Part shown: positions 9,757-18,067 of the stretch, in pieces
Position numbering within the stretch: the stretch's first letter is position 1
Layout: each line of letters starts with the position of its first letter
Assembly (NCBI RefSeq): GCF_900104795.1
Contig: NZ_FNTG01000001.1
Span: 3,038,001 to 3,102,000 of the forward strand
Direction of reading: 5' to 3'
Origin: Burkholderia sp. WP9
Lineage (GTDB): Bacteria > Pseudomonadota > Gammaproteobacteria > Burkholderiales > Burkholderiaceae
DNA: 64,000 nt
Translations under genes and position numbers: made by a program
The notes under the pieces: model-generated
Told to the model about the DNA's origin: nothing
Databases searched by the model: none
Seen by the model: only the letters and a program-made list of their open reading frames with translations

Positions 9757-11280
9757 ATGGCCTCCCACGACTACCTGAAAAAAACCCTCACCGCGCGCGT
9801 CTACGACGTGGCCCGCGAGACCGAACTCGAACGCGCACCGAACCTGTCGGCACGGCTGCGCAATCCGGTCTACCTGAAGCGCGAGGACAACCAGCCGGTG
9901 TTCTCGTTCAAGGTGCGCGGCGCGTACAACAAGATGGCGCACATTCCTTCCGAGGCGTTGGAACGTGGCGTGATTACCGCGTCGGCGGGCAATCATGCGC
10001 AGGGTGTCGCGCTGTCGGCGGCGCGCATGGGCGTGAAGGCGATCATCGTGGTGCCGGTCACCACGCCGCAGGTGAAGGTCGATGCGGTGCGTTCGCACGG
10101 CGGCCCGACCGTCGAAGTCGTGCAGTTTGGCGAATCGTATAGCGATGCGTATGGACACGCGGTGAAGCTGCAGGAAGAGCGCGGCCTGACCTTCGTGCAT
10201 CCGTTCGACGATCCGTATGTGATCGCCGGGCAAGGCACCGTCGCCATGGAGATTCTCAGTCAGCATCAGGGTCCGATTCACGCGATCTTCGTGCCGATCG
10301 GCGGCGGTGGGCTCGCCGCGGGCGTGGCTGCGTACGTGAAATCGGTGCGCCCGGAAATCAAGGTAATCGGCGTGCAGACCGATGATTCATGCGCAATGGC
10401 CGCGTCGCTGAAAGCCGGTGAGCGGGTTACGCTGAACGAAGTGGGTCTGTTCTCGGACGGCACGGCGGTGAAGCTGGTCGGCGAAGAAACCTTCCGTCTG
10501 TGCAGCGAATATCTCGACGACGTGCTGCTCGTGAACACAGATGCGCTATGTGCCGCGATCAAGGATGTCTTCCAGGATACCCGCAGCGTGCTGGAGCCCG
10601 CGGGTTCTTTGGCCGTAGCCGGTGCCAAGCAGTATGCGGAGCGCGAAGGCATCGAAAACCAGACGCTGATCGCGATCACGTCCGGTGCGAACATGAACTT
10701 CGACCGCATGCGCTTCGTGGCCGAACGCGCCGAAGTGGGTGAAGCGCGCGAAGCCGTGTTTGCCGTGACGATCCCCGAAGAGCGCGGCAGTTTCCGGCGT
10801 TTCTGCGAACTGGTGGGCACGCGCAGCGTCACCGAGTTCAACTATCGCATTGCGGATGCGAACTCCGCCCATATCTTCGTGGGCGTGCAGATCAGGAATC
10901 GCAGCGAATCGGCTCAGATCGCGGGTGCGTTCGAAGCGCACGGCTTCGCCACAGTGGACCTCACGTTCGACGAACTCTCCAAGCAACACATCCGCTATAT
11001 GGTGGGCGGCCGCTCGCCGTTGGCACATGACGAACGCCTGTTCCGCTTCGAGTTTCCCGAGCGTCCGGGCGCGCTGATGAAATTCCTTTCGTCGATGGCG
11101 CCGAACTGGAATATCAGCCTGTTCCACTACCGCAACCAGGGCGCGGACTACAGCTCGATTCTGGTCGGCATCCAGGTGCCGGTGAGCGAGAACGAGGCCT
11201 TTGATCGCTTTCTCGCCACGCTCGGCTATCCGAACTGGGAAGAGACGCAGAACCCGGTGTATCGCTTATTCCTCGCCTGA
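9757..11280 (+). CDS. ilvA: Threonine ammonia-lyase (biosynthetic threonine deaminase)
   Basis: The 507-residue product matches the long biosynthetic form. The PLP-binding lysine is Lys52 in FSFKVRGAYNK, SAGNHAQGVA lies at about 76-85, and the phosphate-binding loop GGGGL is at 182-186. The C-terminal 180 residues form two ACT-like regulatory domains (for example ERPGALMKFL), which in this enzyme bind isoleucine and valine. It converts L-threonine to 2-oxobutanoate plus ammonia, the first step to isoleucine. The nucleotidase gene follows after 23 bp. The palindrome at 9633-9648 may influence expression. Confidence 0.96.
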   Translation: MASHDYLKKTLTARVYDVARETELERAPNLSARLRNPVYLKREDNQPVFSFKVRGAYNKMAHIPSEALERGVITASAGNHAQGVALSAARMGVKAIIVVPVTTPQVKVDAVRSHGGPTVEVVQFGESYSDAYGHAVKLQEERGLTFVHPFDDPYVIAGQGTVAMEILSQHQGPIHAIFVPIGGGGLAAGVAAYVKSVRPEIKVIGVQTDDSCAMAASLKAGERVTLNEVGLFSDGTAVKLVGEETFRLCSEYLDDVLLVNTDALCAAIKDVFQDTRSVLEPAGSLAVAGAKQYAEREGIENQTLIAITSGANMNFDRMRFVAERAEVGEAREAVFAVTIPEERGSFRRFCELVGTRSVTEFNYRIADANSAHIFVGVQIRNRSESAQIAGAFEAHGFATVDLTFDELSKQHIRYMVGGRSPLAHDERLFRFEFPERPGALMKFLSSMAPNWNISLFHYRNQGADYSSILVGIQVPVSENEAFDRFLATLGYPNWEETQNPVYRLFLA

Positions 11281-11303
11281 TCTTTTAGGACTGAAACGCG
11301 CAG

Positions 11304-12206
11304 ATGGCTCTTTCGCTTGTCGACAAACTGGTGGTGGCAATCTCGTCGCGCGCGCTGTTCGACTTCGAGGAAGAGAACCGCGTGTACGAGGAAGGCGATC
11401 TGCAAGCCTATGAAGCATTGCAGCGCGATCGCCTTGCCGTGCCCGCCAAACCGGGCGTGGCGTTTCCGCTGATCCGCAAACTGCTGGCGTTGAATGCGGG
11501 CGGACATCGCGTCGAAGTGGTGATCCTCTCGCGCAGCGATCCGATCAGCGGATTGCGGGCGTTCCATTCGTGCCGGGAATACGGGCTCGCCATCGAACGC
11601 GGCGTGTTTACTCGCGGACGCGCGCCGTTTGGCTATCTGAAGCCGTTGAACGCGTCGCTGTTTCTGTCGGCGAATCAGGAGGACGTGCGCGACGCGCTCG
11701 CCGCTGGATTTCCCGCCGCGCGCGTCTTGCCGGAATCGGCGAAAATGGCGAGCAAGTATCCCGACGAAATCCGCATTGCCTTCGACGGCGACGCCGTCCT
11801 GTTTTCCGACGAAGCCGAGCGCGTGTTCCAGAAAGACGGTTTGCGCGCGTTCGTCGGCCACGAGATTCACAACAAGGATCTGCCGCTCGCGGACGGCCCG
11901 CTGAAGCCGTTGCTCGAAGCGCTGCACCGGCTGCAAAAACTCGCGGATGAAGCCGCGCCCATGCATATTCGTACGGCATTGGTGACGGCGCGCTCGGCGC
12001 CCGCGCACGAGCGCGCGATCCGCACTTTAATGGCGTGGAACATTGAAATCGACGAAGCGATGTTCCTCGGCGGCCTCGACAAGAGCGCATTTCTGCGCGA
12101 GTTCGAGCCGGACTTTTTCTTCGACGACCAAATTGGCCACTGCGAATCGGCCCGCGTCGTGACGGCGACGGGGCACGTGCTGAGTGGCATCGTGAACGCA
12201 TCATGA
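11304..12206 (+). CDS. Cytosolic 5'-nucleotidase (cN-I/PF06189-like)
   Basis: This 300-residue protein resembles the 5-nucleotidase family related to eukaryotic cytosolic nucleotidase I. Visible features are the internal metal-binding loop [17 protein letters not shown] (about 158-174), the [14 protein letters not shown] region, and [13 protein letters not shown] near the C-terminus. The family dephosphorylates nucleoside 5'-monophosphates. Its stop overlaps the queF start in an ATGA junction (12203-12206), so the two are translationally coupled. Exact substrate preference is not readable. Confidence 0.85.
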   Translation: MALSLVDKLVVAISSRALFDFEEENRVYEEGDLQAYEALQRDRLAVPAKPGVAFPLIRKLLALNAGGHRVEVVILSRSDPISGLRAFHSCREYGLAIERGVFTRGRAPFGYLKPLNASLFLSANQEDVRDALAAGFPAARVLPESAKMASKYPDEIRIAFDGDAVLFSDEAERVFQKDGLRAFVGHEIHNKDLPLADGPLKPLLEALHRLQKLADEAAPMHIRTALVTARSAPAHERAIRTLMAWNIEIDEAMFLGGLDKSAFLREFEPDFFFDDQIGHCESARVVTATGHVLSGIVNAS

Positions 12207-13027
12207 CACCCGAACAATCACCGCTGGGTAAGGCCTCCACTTACACCGAACAATACGACGCTTCGCTGCTGTTTCCGATCGCGCGCAAAAATGCGCGCGA
12301 GGCGATCGGCATCGGCGCGCAGTTGCCGTTCTTCGGCACGGACATCTGGAATGCGTATGAGTTGTCCTGGCTGAACGCGCGCGGCAAGCCGCAAATCGCG
12401 GTGGCGACTTTCTACGTGCCGGCGGACTCGCCGAATATCGTCGAGTCGAAGTCGTTCAAGCTCTATCTCGGCTCATTCGCGCAGACTGCGTTCGAATCGA
12501 TGGACGCAGTGCGCGACACGATCAAGCGCGACGTGTCCGCTTCGTGCGGCGCGACCGTCTCCGTTCATCTGGCCGCGCCCTATGAGTTCGGCAAATTGCA
12601 GATGGAAGAATTCGAAGGCTTGTCGCTCGACCGGCTGGATCTGGATACCGATATCTATCAGCCGGACGCATCGTTGCTGAAAGCGGCGCTGCATGAAGCG
12701 CCGGTCGAAGAAACGCTGTTCTCCAACTTGCTGAAGTCGAATTGCCCGGTGACGGGCCAGCCCGATTGGGGCAGCGTGCAGATTCATTATGTAGGCCCGC
12801 AGATCGATCACGCGGGCTTGCTGCGCTACATCATCTCGTACCGCAATCACACGGGGTTTCATGAACAGTGTGTCGAGAAAATTTTTCTCGATGTGCTGAA
12901 AGCCTGCAAGCCGGTGAAGCTCGCAGTGTACGCACGTTATACGCGGCGCGGCGGACTGGACATCAATCCGTTCCGCACGAATTACAACTTGCCGATGCCG
13001 GACAATATGCGTCTGGCCCGACAGTAA
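12203..13027 (+). CDS. queF: NADPH-dependent 7-cyano-7-deazaguanine reductase QueF (long, two-domain type)
   Basis: The 274-residue length fits the E. coli-type long QueF. The nucleophilic Cys181 ([13 protein letters not shown]) and Asp188 are present, as is the QueF signature [12 protein letters not shown] (81-92) for NADPH/substrate binding. It reduces the nitrile preQ0 to preQ1, the precursor of queuosine in tRNA. No queC, queD or queE gene lies nearby. It overlaps the preceding nucleotidase by 4 bp. A hairpin at 13041-13073 follows. Confidence 0.96.
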   Translation: MTPEQSPLGKASTYTEQYDASLLFPIARKNAREAIGIGAQLPFFGTDIWNAYELSWLNARGKPQIAVATFYVPADSPNIVESKSFKLYLGSFAQTAFESMDAVRDTIKRDVSASCGATVSVHLAAPYEFGKLQMEEFEGLSLDRLDLDTDIYQPDASLLKAALHEAPVEETLFSNLLKSNCPVTGQPDWGSVQIHYVGPQIDHAGLLRYIISYRNHTGFHEQCVEKIFLDVLKACKPVKLAVYARYTRRGGLDINPFRTNYNLPMPDNMRLARQ

Positions 13028-13040
13028 AAAAGCAGTTTGT

Positions 13041-13073
13041 TCGCCGCGGCGAGTTGATGCGAAGCCGCGGCGA
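13041..13073. terminator. Hairpin between convergent queF and RidA gene
   Basis: The arms 13041-13050 and 13064-13073 (TCGCCGCGGC and complement) form a perfect 10-bp stem. The following plus-strand bases are not a clear T-run, so termination efficiency is uncertain. Its place between convergent genes supports the role. Confidence 0.5.
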
Positions 13074-13097
13074 GCCCGTTTGGCCGAATGTTCAGGC

Positions 13098-13484
13098 TTA
13101 TGCCGTGGGCTTCTTATAAGCCACGCAGTCCACTTCGACGCGGCAATCGATCACCATCGAAGAAACCACGCAGGCGCGCGCTGGCGGGTTCTCGCCGAAA
13201 TACTCGCGGAACACCTTGTTGAACGACGCGAAGTCGCGCGGATCATCCAGCCACACGCCGCAGCGGACCACATGCTCCGCGCCATAGCCGGCTTCCTTCA
13301 GAATCGCGAACACGTTCTGGATCGCCTTATGCGATTGTTCGACGATGCCGCCGTTGATCACTTCGCCGTTTTCCATCGGCGTCTGGCCGGACACGAACAG
13401 CCAGCCGTCGGCTTCGACCGCGCGTGCAAACGGCATATGCTGACCGCCCGTTCCCTTCCCGCCTTCAACACCATATCGCTTCAT
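13098..13484 (-). CDS. RidA/YjgF-family enamine/imine deaminase
   Basis: This 128-residue protein starts MKRYGVEGGKGTGGQHMPFA. AAGGAGT at 13491-13497 is best spaced for the ATG at 13482-13484; an in-frame ATG lies one codon upstream. It has RidA features: GWLFVSGQTPMENGEV, QSHKAIQNVFAIL and the late region PPARACVVSSMVIDCRVEVDCVA, with the active-site Arg in PARAC. RidA hydrolyses reactive enamines/imines such as 2-aminoacrylate made by PLP-dependent dehydratases. That fits the neighbouring D-amino-acid deaminase (16111-17388). The frame opens further upstream without a start or ribosome site. Confidence 0.9.
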   Translation of the reverse strand: MKRYGVEGGKGTGGQHMPFARAVEADGWLFVSGQTPMENGEVINGGIVEQSHKAIQNVFAILKEAGYGAEHVVRCGVWLDDPRDFASFNKVFREYFGENPPARACVVSSMVIDCRVEVDCVAYKKPTA

Positions 13485-13566
13485 CATCACACTCCTTAAA
13501 AAGTCCGGCACGCATGCGGCAGAATCGCCGAGCGCGCCGCAATCAATCACTCAATCGAGCAAAAAT

Positions 13567-15048
13567 TCAGAACGCGCCGTGCGCGTCACCCTTCGACGCC
13601 GCGCCGCGCGCCACGAAGTGACCGGCGCGCTCGCCCGTCACTTCGCCGTCGCGGTACGACAGCACGCCGTTCACCCACACCGCGTCGATGCCGTCGGCGG
13701 CCTGTTGCGGTTTTTCGAACGTCGCCGCGTCGCGCACCTTGGCCGGGTCGAATAGCACCAGATCGGCGTGATAGCCGATATGCACCTCGCCGCGCTGCGC
13801 CAGACCAAAGCGCCGCGCCGACAAGCTGGTCATCTTGCGCACCGCCTCTTCGAGCGGCAGCAAACCGGCGTCGCGCGCATAGTGGCCGAGCACGCGCGGA
13901 AACGCGCCCCACAAGCGCGGATGCGGTAGTGGATCGTTCGGCAGGCCGTCCGAGCCGACCATGGTGGCGGGATGCGAAAGGATGCGCCGCACGTCGTCTT
14001 CGGACATGTTGTGGTACACCGCGCCCGCCGGCTGTAAACGTTTGCCCGCTTCCTGCTGCGTAACGCCCCACTCCGCCGCAACCTCCTTGATCAGCTTGCC
14101 CGCCATCTCCGGATGCGGCTCGGACCACGTAATCGTGATGTCGATGTCGCCCGTCACCTGCTTCAGATCGAGCGTTGACGAACTGCGGTTGTACGGATAG
14201 CAATCGCAACCGATCGGCTGCAACCGGCTCGCGCTTTCCAGCGACTTCAGCACTTCGACGCTACGCCCCCAGTTCGACGGACCCGCGCACTTCAAATGCG
14301 AAATCACCACCGGAACATGCGCGTGACGGCCCACGCGATACGCTTCGTCCATCGCTTCGAGAATCGCGTCGAACTCGGTGCGCATGTGCGTGGTGTACAG
14401 CGCGCCGGCCGCAGCGAGCGGCTCGGCCAACGCCATGACTTCTTCGGTCGGCGCGGCGAACGCCGAACCGTATGCGAGCCCCGAACTCAGACCCAGCGCA
14501 CCATTCGCCAGTGCTTCTTCGAGTTGCGCGCGCATACCCTCGATTTCCTGCTCGGTCGCCGCGCGATCGAGCCGGTCCATCTGGTTGCTGCGCAACGCCG
14601 TATGTCCGATCAGCGCGCCGACGTTCACCGCCGGCCGCGCCGCATTCACCGCTGCGACATACGCGGCGAAGGTCGGATACTGGAACGCGTCGCGCTCGCC
14701 AAGCAGGTTCATCGGATCGGGCGGATCGCCCTTCAGCGCGACCGGCGACGCGCTGATACCGCAATTGCCGACGATCACCGTGGTCACGCCTTGCGTAATC
14801 TTCGGCAGCATTTGCGGCGAACGGATCACATGCGTGTCGTCGTGCGTGTGAACGTCGATGAAACCCGGCGCCAGCGCGCGGCCTTCGGCCTCGATCACTT
14901 CTTCGGCGAGCCAGTTCGACAGATTGCCGATCGCGACGATGCGGCCGTCGCGAACCGCGACATCGCGCTCGACTGGCGGCGCGCCCGTGCCGTCGTACAG
15001 TTGCGCGCCGACGATCAGCGTATCGGCGGCTTCGGGATGCGAATGCAT
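13567..15048 (-). CDS. N-acyl-D-amino-acid deacylase (D-aminoacylase)
   Basis: The 493-residue amidohydrolase has the metal ligands expected of D-aminoacylases: His67 and His69 (DVHTHDD), Cys96 (GNCG), His221 (TTHMR), His251 (ISHLK) and Asp367 (GSDGLP). This pattern, including the unusual zinc-bridging cysteine, matches the Alcaligenes enzyme almost residue for residue. It hydrolyses N-acyl-D-amino acids to D-amino acids and a fatty or acetic acid. The ATG follows a GGAGA site. It starts 3 bp after the RpiR stop, so the pair is one transcript. Confidence 0.94.
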   Translation of the reverse strand: MHSHPEAADTLIVGAQLYDGTGAPPVERDVAVRDGRIVAIGNLSNWLAEEVIEAEGRALAPGFIDVHTHDDTHVIRSPQMLPKITQGVTTVIVGNCGISASPVALKGDPPDPMNLLGERDAFQYPTFAAYVAAVNAARPAVNVGALIGHTALRSNQMDRLDRAATEQEIEGMRAQLEEALANGALGLSSGLAYGSAFAAPTEEVMALAEPLAAAGALYTTHMRTEFDAILEAMDEAYRVGRHAHVPVVISHLKCAGPSNWGRSVEVLKSLESASRLQPIGCDCYPYNRSSSTLDLKQVTGDIDITITWSEPHPEMAGKLIKEVAAEWGVTQQEAGKRLQPAGAVYHNMSEDDVRRILSHPATMVGSDGLPNDPLPHPRLWGAFPRVLGHYARDAGLLPLEEAVRKMTSLSARRFGLAQRGEVHIGYHADLVLFDPAKVRDAATFEKPQQAADGIDAVWVNGVLSYRDGEVTGERAGHFVARGAASKGDAHGAF

Positions 15049-15051
15049 GGA

Positions 15052-15942
15052 TCAGTCTCCTAACGGTTGTCGATCGCCGCCGCCGCGGTGCGTGTCGAGT
15101 GCGTGCTTCATGCGGCGCAGCAATTCGCGGCTCTCGTCGCCCTGACTGACGGCGAGTTCGGTGACGAGCACATCGAGCGCCATCATCATTGCGTAGCGCG
15201 ACGACGACGGCTTGTAAATGAAGTCGGTTTCAAAGGCGACGATCGGAATGACCCAATCGGCCAGCCGCGCGAGCGGCGAAGCCGGCGCGGTCAACGCGAT
15301 CACCGTCGCGCCATAGCTGCGCGCGATCTTGCAGTTCTCGACCATCTCGGGCACGCGCCCGGTCGTGGAGAGCGCGATCACCACGCATTCACGCGACACG
15401 GTGCTGGCCACCATGCGCTGCAGCAAGCCGTCCTGATAGGTCGCGACGGGCCGGCCGAGGCGCACGAGCCGAAAGCGCATTTCGTCGGCGAGCGCGGTGG
15501 AACCGCCGCCCATGCCGAACACGTAGATCATGCGCGCAGCGCGCAAAGCGGCCGCCGCTTCGCCGAGCGGCGCCTGACGCAGCAATTGATGGTTGTGCGC
15601 CAGCGCGGTTTGCAATTCGTCGAACACACGGGTCGCGATCGGCTCGGGCGCGTCGCCCGCGCTGCCCGGCTGCAGGAAGCGCTGACCGACCGCAGCAGCC
15701 TGTGCGAGCCGCAGCTTGAGTTCGCGCACGTCGCGGCAACCCACAGCCTTGGCAAAGCGCGTCACGGTCGCCACGCTCACCTCGGCCTGCTGCGCGAGCG
15801 CGCCGATGCTGGCGCGCGAAGCGCCCGTGAGATCGTCGAGAATCAGCGCGGCAACCTTGCGCTCAGCCGAGCGCAGTTCCGGCGCGCATTCGGCGATGCG
15901 CGCAACGATGTCGAAAGCCAGCGGTTCGGCGGTTGAGTTCAT
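15052..15942 (-). CDS. RpiR-family transcriptional regulator (HTH + SIS domain)
   Basis: The 296-residue protein has an N-terminal RpiR helix-turn-helix (about 10-90, with ASIGALAQQAEVSVATVTRF) and a C-terminal SIS domain (about 130-260, with MIYVFGMGGGSTALADEM and VVIALSTTGRVPE). SIS domains usually bind phosphosugars, but RpiR regulators also occur with D-aminoacylase genes. It is divergent from the deaminase gene and co-directional with the deacylase, so it probably controls this locus. Direct repeats in the divergent promoter (16019-16061) may be its sites. Confidence 0.92.
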   Translation of the reverse strand: MNSTAEPLAFDIVARIAECAPELRSAERKVAALILDDLTGASRASIGALAQQAEVSVATVTRFAKAVGCRDVRELKLRLAQAAAVGQRFLQPGSAGDAPEPIATRVFDELQTALAHNHQLLRQAPLGEAAAALRAARMIYVFGMGGGSTALADEMRFRLVRLGRPVATYQDGLLQRMVASTVSRECVVIALSTTGRVPEMVENCKIARSYGATVIALTAPASPLARLADWVIPIVAFETDFIYKPSSSRYAMMMALDVLVTELAVSQGDESRELLRRMKHALDTHRGGGDRQPLGD

Positions 15943-16018
15943 TGCAGACTGTGGGATACGGCGCGAAGGCGGAGCAAAAGCCAGGCAAAGGCTGACAACG
16001 CGCCTTCAGCGATCCATG

Positions 16019-16061
16019 GTACTAAATAACATTTCTTCATCCATCGTACTTTCGGTAACAT
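16019..16061. promoter_or_regulatory. Direct repeats GTACT-N3/5-TAACAT in the RpiR/deaminase divergent promoter
   Basis: GTACT-AAA-TAACAT (16019-16032) is repeated as GTACT-TTCGG-TAACAT (16046-16061), 27-29 bp apart, within 80-170 bp of both divergent starts. Such phased repeats fit a regulator site; RpiR is the obvious candidate. Confidence 0.35.
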
Positions 16062-16110
16062 GCTAAAGTCAACTTTGATTCAATTTAACTGGACGATGGA
16101 GCAAGGAGAC

Positions 16111-17388
16111 ATGAAAGTTACAAACTATCAGGGCGCGACGATTGATCCTTATAGCAAGGGCTTGGGCATGGTTCCGGGCACCAGCATCCAACTCACGGAT
16201 GCCGCTCGCCTGGAGTGGAACCTGCTGAACGAAGACGTGAGCTTGCCGGCCGCCGTGCTGTATGCCGACCGGGTGGAGCACAACCTGAAATGGATGCAGG
16301 CATTCGTCGCCGAATACGGCGTCAAACTCGCGCCGCACGGCAAAACCACCATGGCACCGCAGCTGTTTCGCCGTCAGCTCGAAACCGGCGCGTGGGGTAT
16401 TACGCTCGCCACCGCGCACCAGGTGCGCGCGGCTTATCACGGCGGCGTCTCGCGCGTGCTGATGGCCAATCAGCTGGTCGGCCGCCGCAACATGATGATG
16501 GTCGCCGAGTTGTTGAGCGATCCGGATTTCGAATTCTTCTGCCTCGTCGATTCGGTTGAAGGCGTCGAACAGTTGGGCGAGTTTTTCAAGTCGGTGAACA
16601 AGCAGTTGCAGGTGCTGCTCGAACTCGGCGTGCCGGGCGGCCGCACGGGCGTGCGCGATGCCGCGCAGCGCAACGCGGTGCTCGACGCGATTGCACGCTA
16701 TCCGGACACGCTGAAGCTCGCCGGCGTCGAGTTGTACGAAGGTGTGCTGAAGGAAGAGCCCGAAGTGCGCGAGTTCCTGCAGAGCGCGGTCGCGCTCACG
16801 CGCGAGCTCGTCGAGCAAGGGCGTTTTGCGCGTACGCCGGCCGTGCTGTCAGGCGCGGGATCGGCCTGGTACGACGTGGTCGCGGAAGAATTCGTGAAGG
16901 CGTCGGAGACCGGCAAGGTCGAGGTGGTGCTGCGTCCGGGCTGCTATCTGACGCACGACGTCGGCATCTATCGCAAGGCGCAGACGGACATCTTCGCGCG
17001 CAATCCGGTCGCGAAGAAAATGGGCGAAGGGCTGCTTCCCGCGCTGCAATTGTGGGCGTATGTGCAGTCCATTCCCGAGCCGGATCGCGCGATCATTGGT
17101 CTTGGCAAACGCGATTCCGCGTTCGATGCGGGCATGCCGGAACCGGCGCGCCACTATCGTCCGGGTAACGAAGCGCCGCGCGATATCGCGGCAAGCGAAG
17201 GCTGGGAGATTTTCGGCCTGATGGATCAGCATGCGTATCTGCGGATTCCCGCTGGCGCCGATCTGAAAGTGGGCGACATGATCGCGTTCGACATCTCGCA
17301 CCCGTGTCTGACGTTCGACAAATGGCGTCAGGTGTTGGTGGTCGATCCAGCGTATCGCGTCACGGAAGTGATCGAAACGTTCTTCTGA
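16111..17388 (+). CDS. D-amino-acid (D-serine/D-threonine-type) deaminase, DSD1-like fold-type III PLP enzyme
   Basis: The chosen ATG at 16111 follows GCAAGGAGAC and gives 425 residues; the frame opens 51 bp upstream without a ribosome site. The N-terminal alanine-racemase-like barrel has the Schiff-base lysine Lys78 in KLAPHGKTTMAP. The C-terminal D-serine-dehydratase-like domain has His397 and Cys399 (SHPCLTFDKW), the zinc ligands of eukaryotic-type D-serine dehydratase. It probably converts D-amino acids to 2-oxo acids plus ammonia through an enamine. Products of the divergent D-aminoacylase would be its substrates, and the RidA protein would clear the enamine. Confidence 0.85.
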   Translation: MKVTNYQGATIDPYSKGLGMVPGTSIQLTDAARLEWNLLNEDVSLPAAVLYADRVEHNLKWMQAFVAEYGVKLAPHGKTTMAPQLFRRQLETGAWGITLATAHQVRAAYHGGVSRVLMANQLVGRRNMMMVAELLSDPDFEFFCLVDSVEGVEQLGEFFKSVNKQLQVLLELGVPGGRTGVRDAAQRNAVLDAIARYPDTLKLAGVELYEGVLKEEPEVREFLQSAVALTRELVEQGRFARTPAVLSGAGSAWYDVVAEEFVKASETGKVEVVLRPGCYLTHDVGIYRKAQTDIFARNPVAKKMGEGLLPALQLWAYVQSIPEPDRAIIGLGKRDSAFDAGMPEPARHYRPGNEAPRDIAASEGWEIFGLMDQHAYLRIPAGADLKVGDMIAFDISHPCLTFDKWRQVLVVDPAYRVTEVIETFF

Positions 17389-17402
17389 TTCTTCTTGCGA
17401 AA

Positions 17403-17429
17403 GGCGCGCCCTGGACATCGGGGCGCGCC
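17403..17429. terminator. GC hairpin after the D-amino-acid deaminase gene
   Basis: GGCGCGCCC (17403-17411) pairs with GGGCGCGCC (17421-17429) across a 9-base loop, 14 bp after the deaminase stop. No long T-run follows, only GTTCCTGTTGTTTC, so it may be a weak terminator or 3'-end stabiliser. Confidence 0.45.
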
Positions 17430-17520
17430 GTTCCTGTTGTTTCGAAATGCGTGGAGCGAGCGATTGCTCTGTGATCTCCGACGCGCCGCATGCGACGTCG
17501 TTCAAGCCGCGTACACGACG

Positions 17521-18036
17521 TTAAGGTTGGCGCGGCGCTTCGCCATTCACGACTTCGGCTGCCTGCTGCGAAACATCGCCGGCGGCGGCTCCCGCAGCGC
17601 CGGCTGTCGCCGCCACTTCCCCAATTCTCACCTCGAGCATCTTCAGTGCATCAGACAGCGCGCCCAGCGCCTCGTCCGGCAGCGCAGCCATCGTGTCGTG
17701 CAGAAACGCATTGCGACGCGGCAAGCTGGCCTCGGTCGCCGACTGCCCCGCTTCGGTCAGACGCACATTGGTCACGCGATTGTCGCGCGTGTCCATGCTG
17801 CGAGCGATCCAGCCCAAACCTTCCAGTGTCTTCAACTGCCGCGTCAGCGCGCCCGGGTCGACACGCAAGCGCTCCACCAGCCGTTTCTGCGACGACTCGC
17901 CCGCCTGCTCGTGCAGCGCGAGCAGAATGCGCCAGCGCGGCAGCGGGTGGCCGACGTGCGACTCGAAGGCCGACATGAACGCCCGATATGTGCGGCCGAA
18001 TTGCTGCATGACGGCGACGCGGTCCTGTTCTTCCAT
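17521..18036 (-). CDS. MarR-family transcriptional regulator
   Basis: The 171-residue protein has the MarR winged helix (about 30-120): RWRILLALHEQAG, KRLVERLRVDPGALTRQLKTLE, and the wing MDTRDNRVTNVRLT. The alanine-rich C-terminal tail (about 140-171) is low complexity. It lies 31 bp downstream of an EmrB/QacA-type efflux gene on the same strand, so the pump and its likely repressor are co-transcribed. The palindrome at 19681-19692 before the pump is a candidate operator. The ligand is unknown. Confidence 0.92.
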   Translation of the reverse strand: MEEQDRVAVMQQFGRTYRAFMSAFESHVGHPLPRWRILLALHEQAGESSQKRLVERLRVDPGALTRQLKTLEGLGWIARSMDTRDNRVTNVRLTEAGQSATEASLPRRNAFLHDTMAALPDEALGALSDALKMLEVRIGEVAATAGAAGAAAGDVSQQAAEVVNGEAPRQP

Positions 18037-18067
18037 GATCTGTCAGTAAAACGATAAGTCTAAAAAA

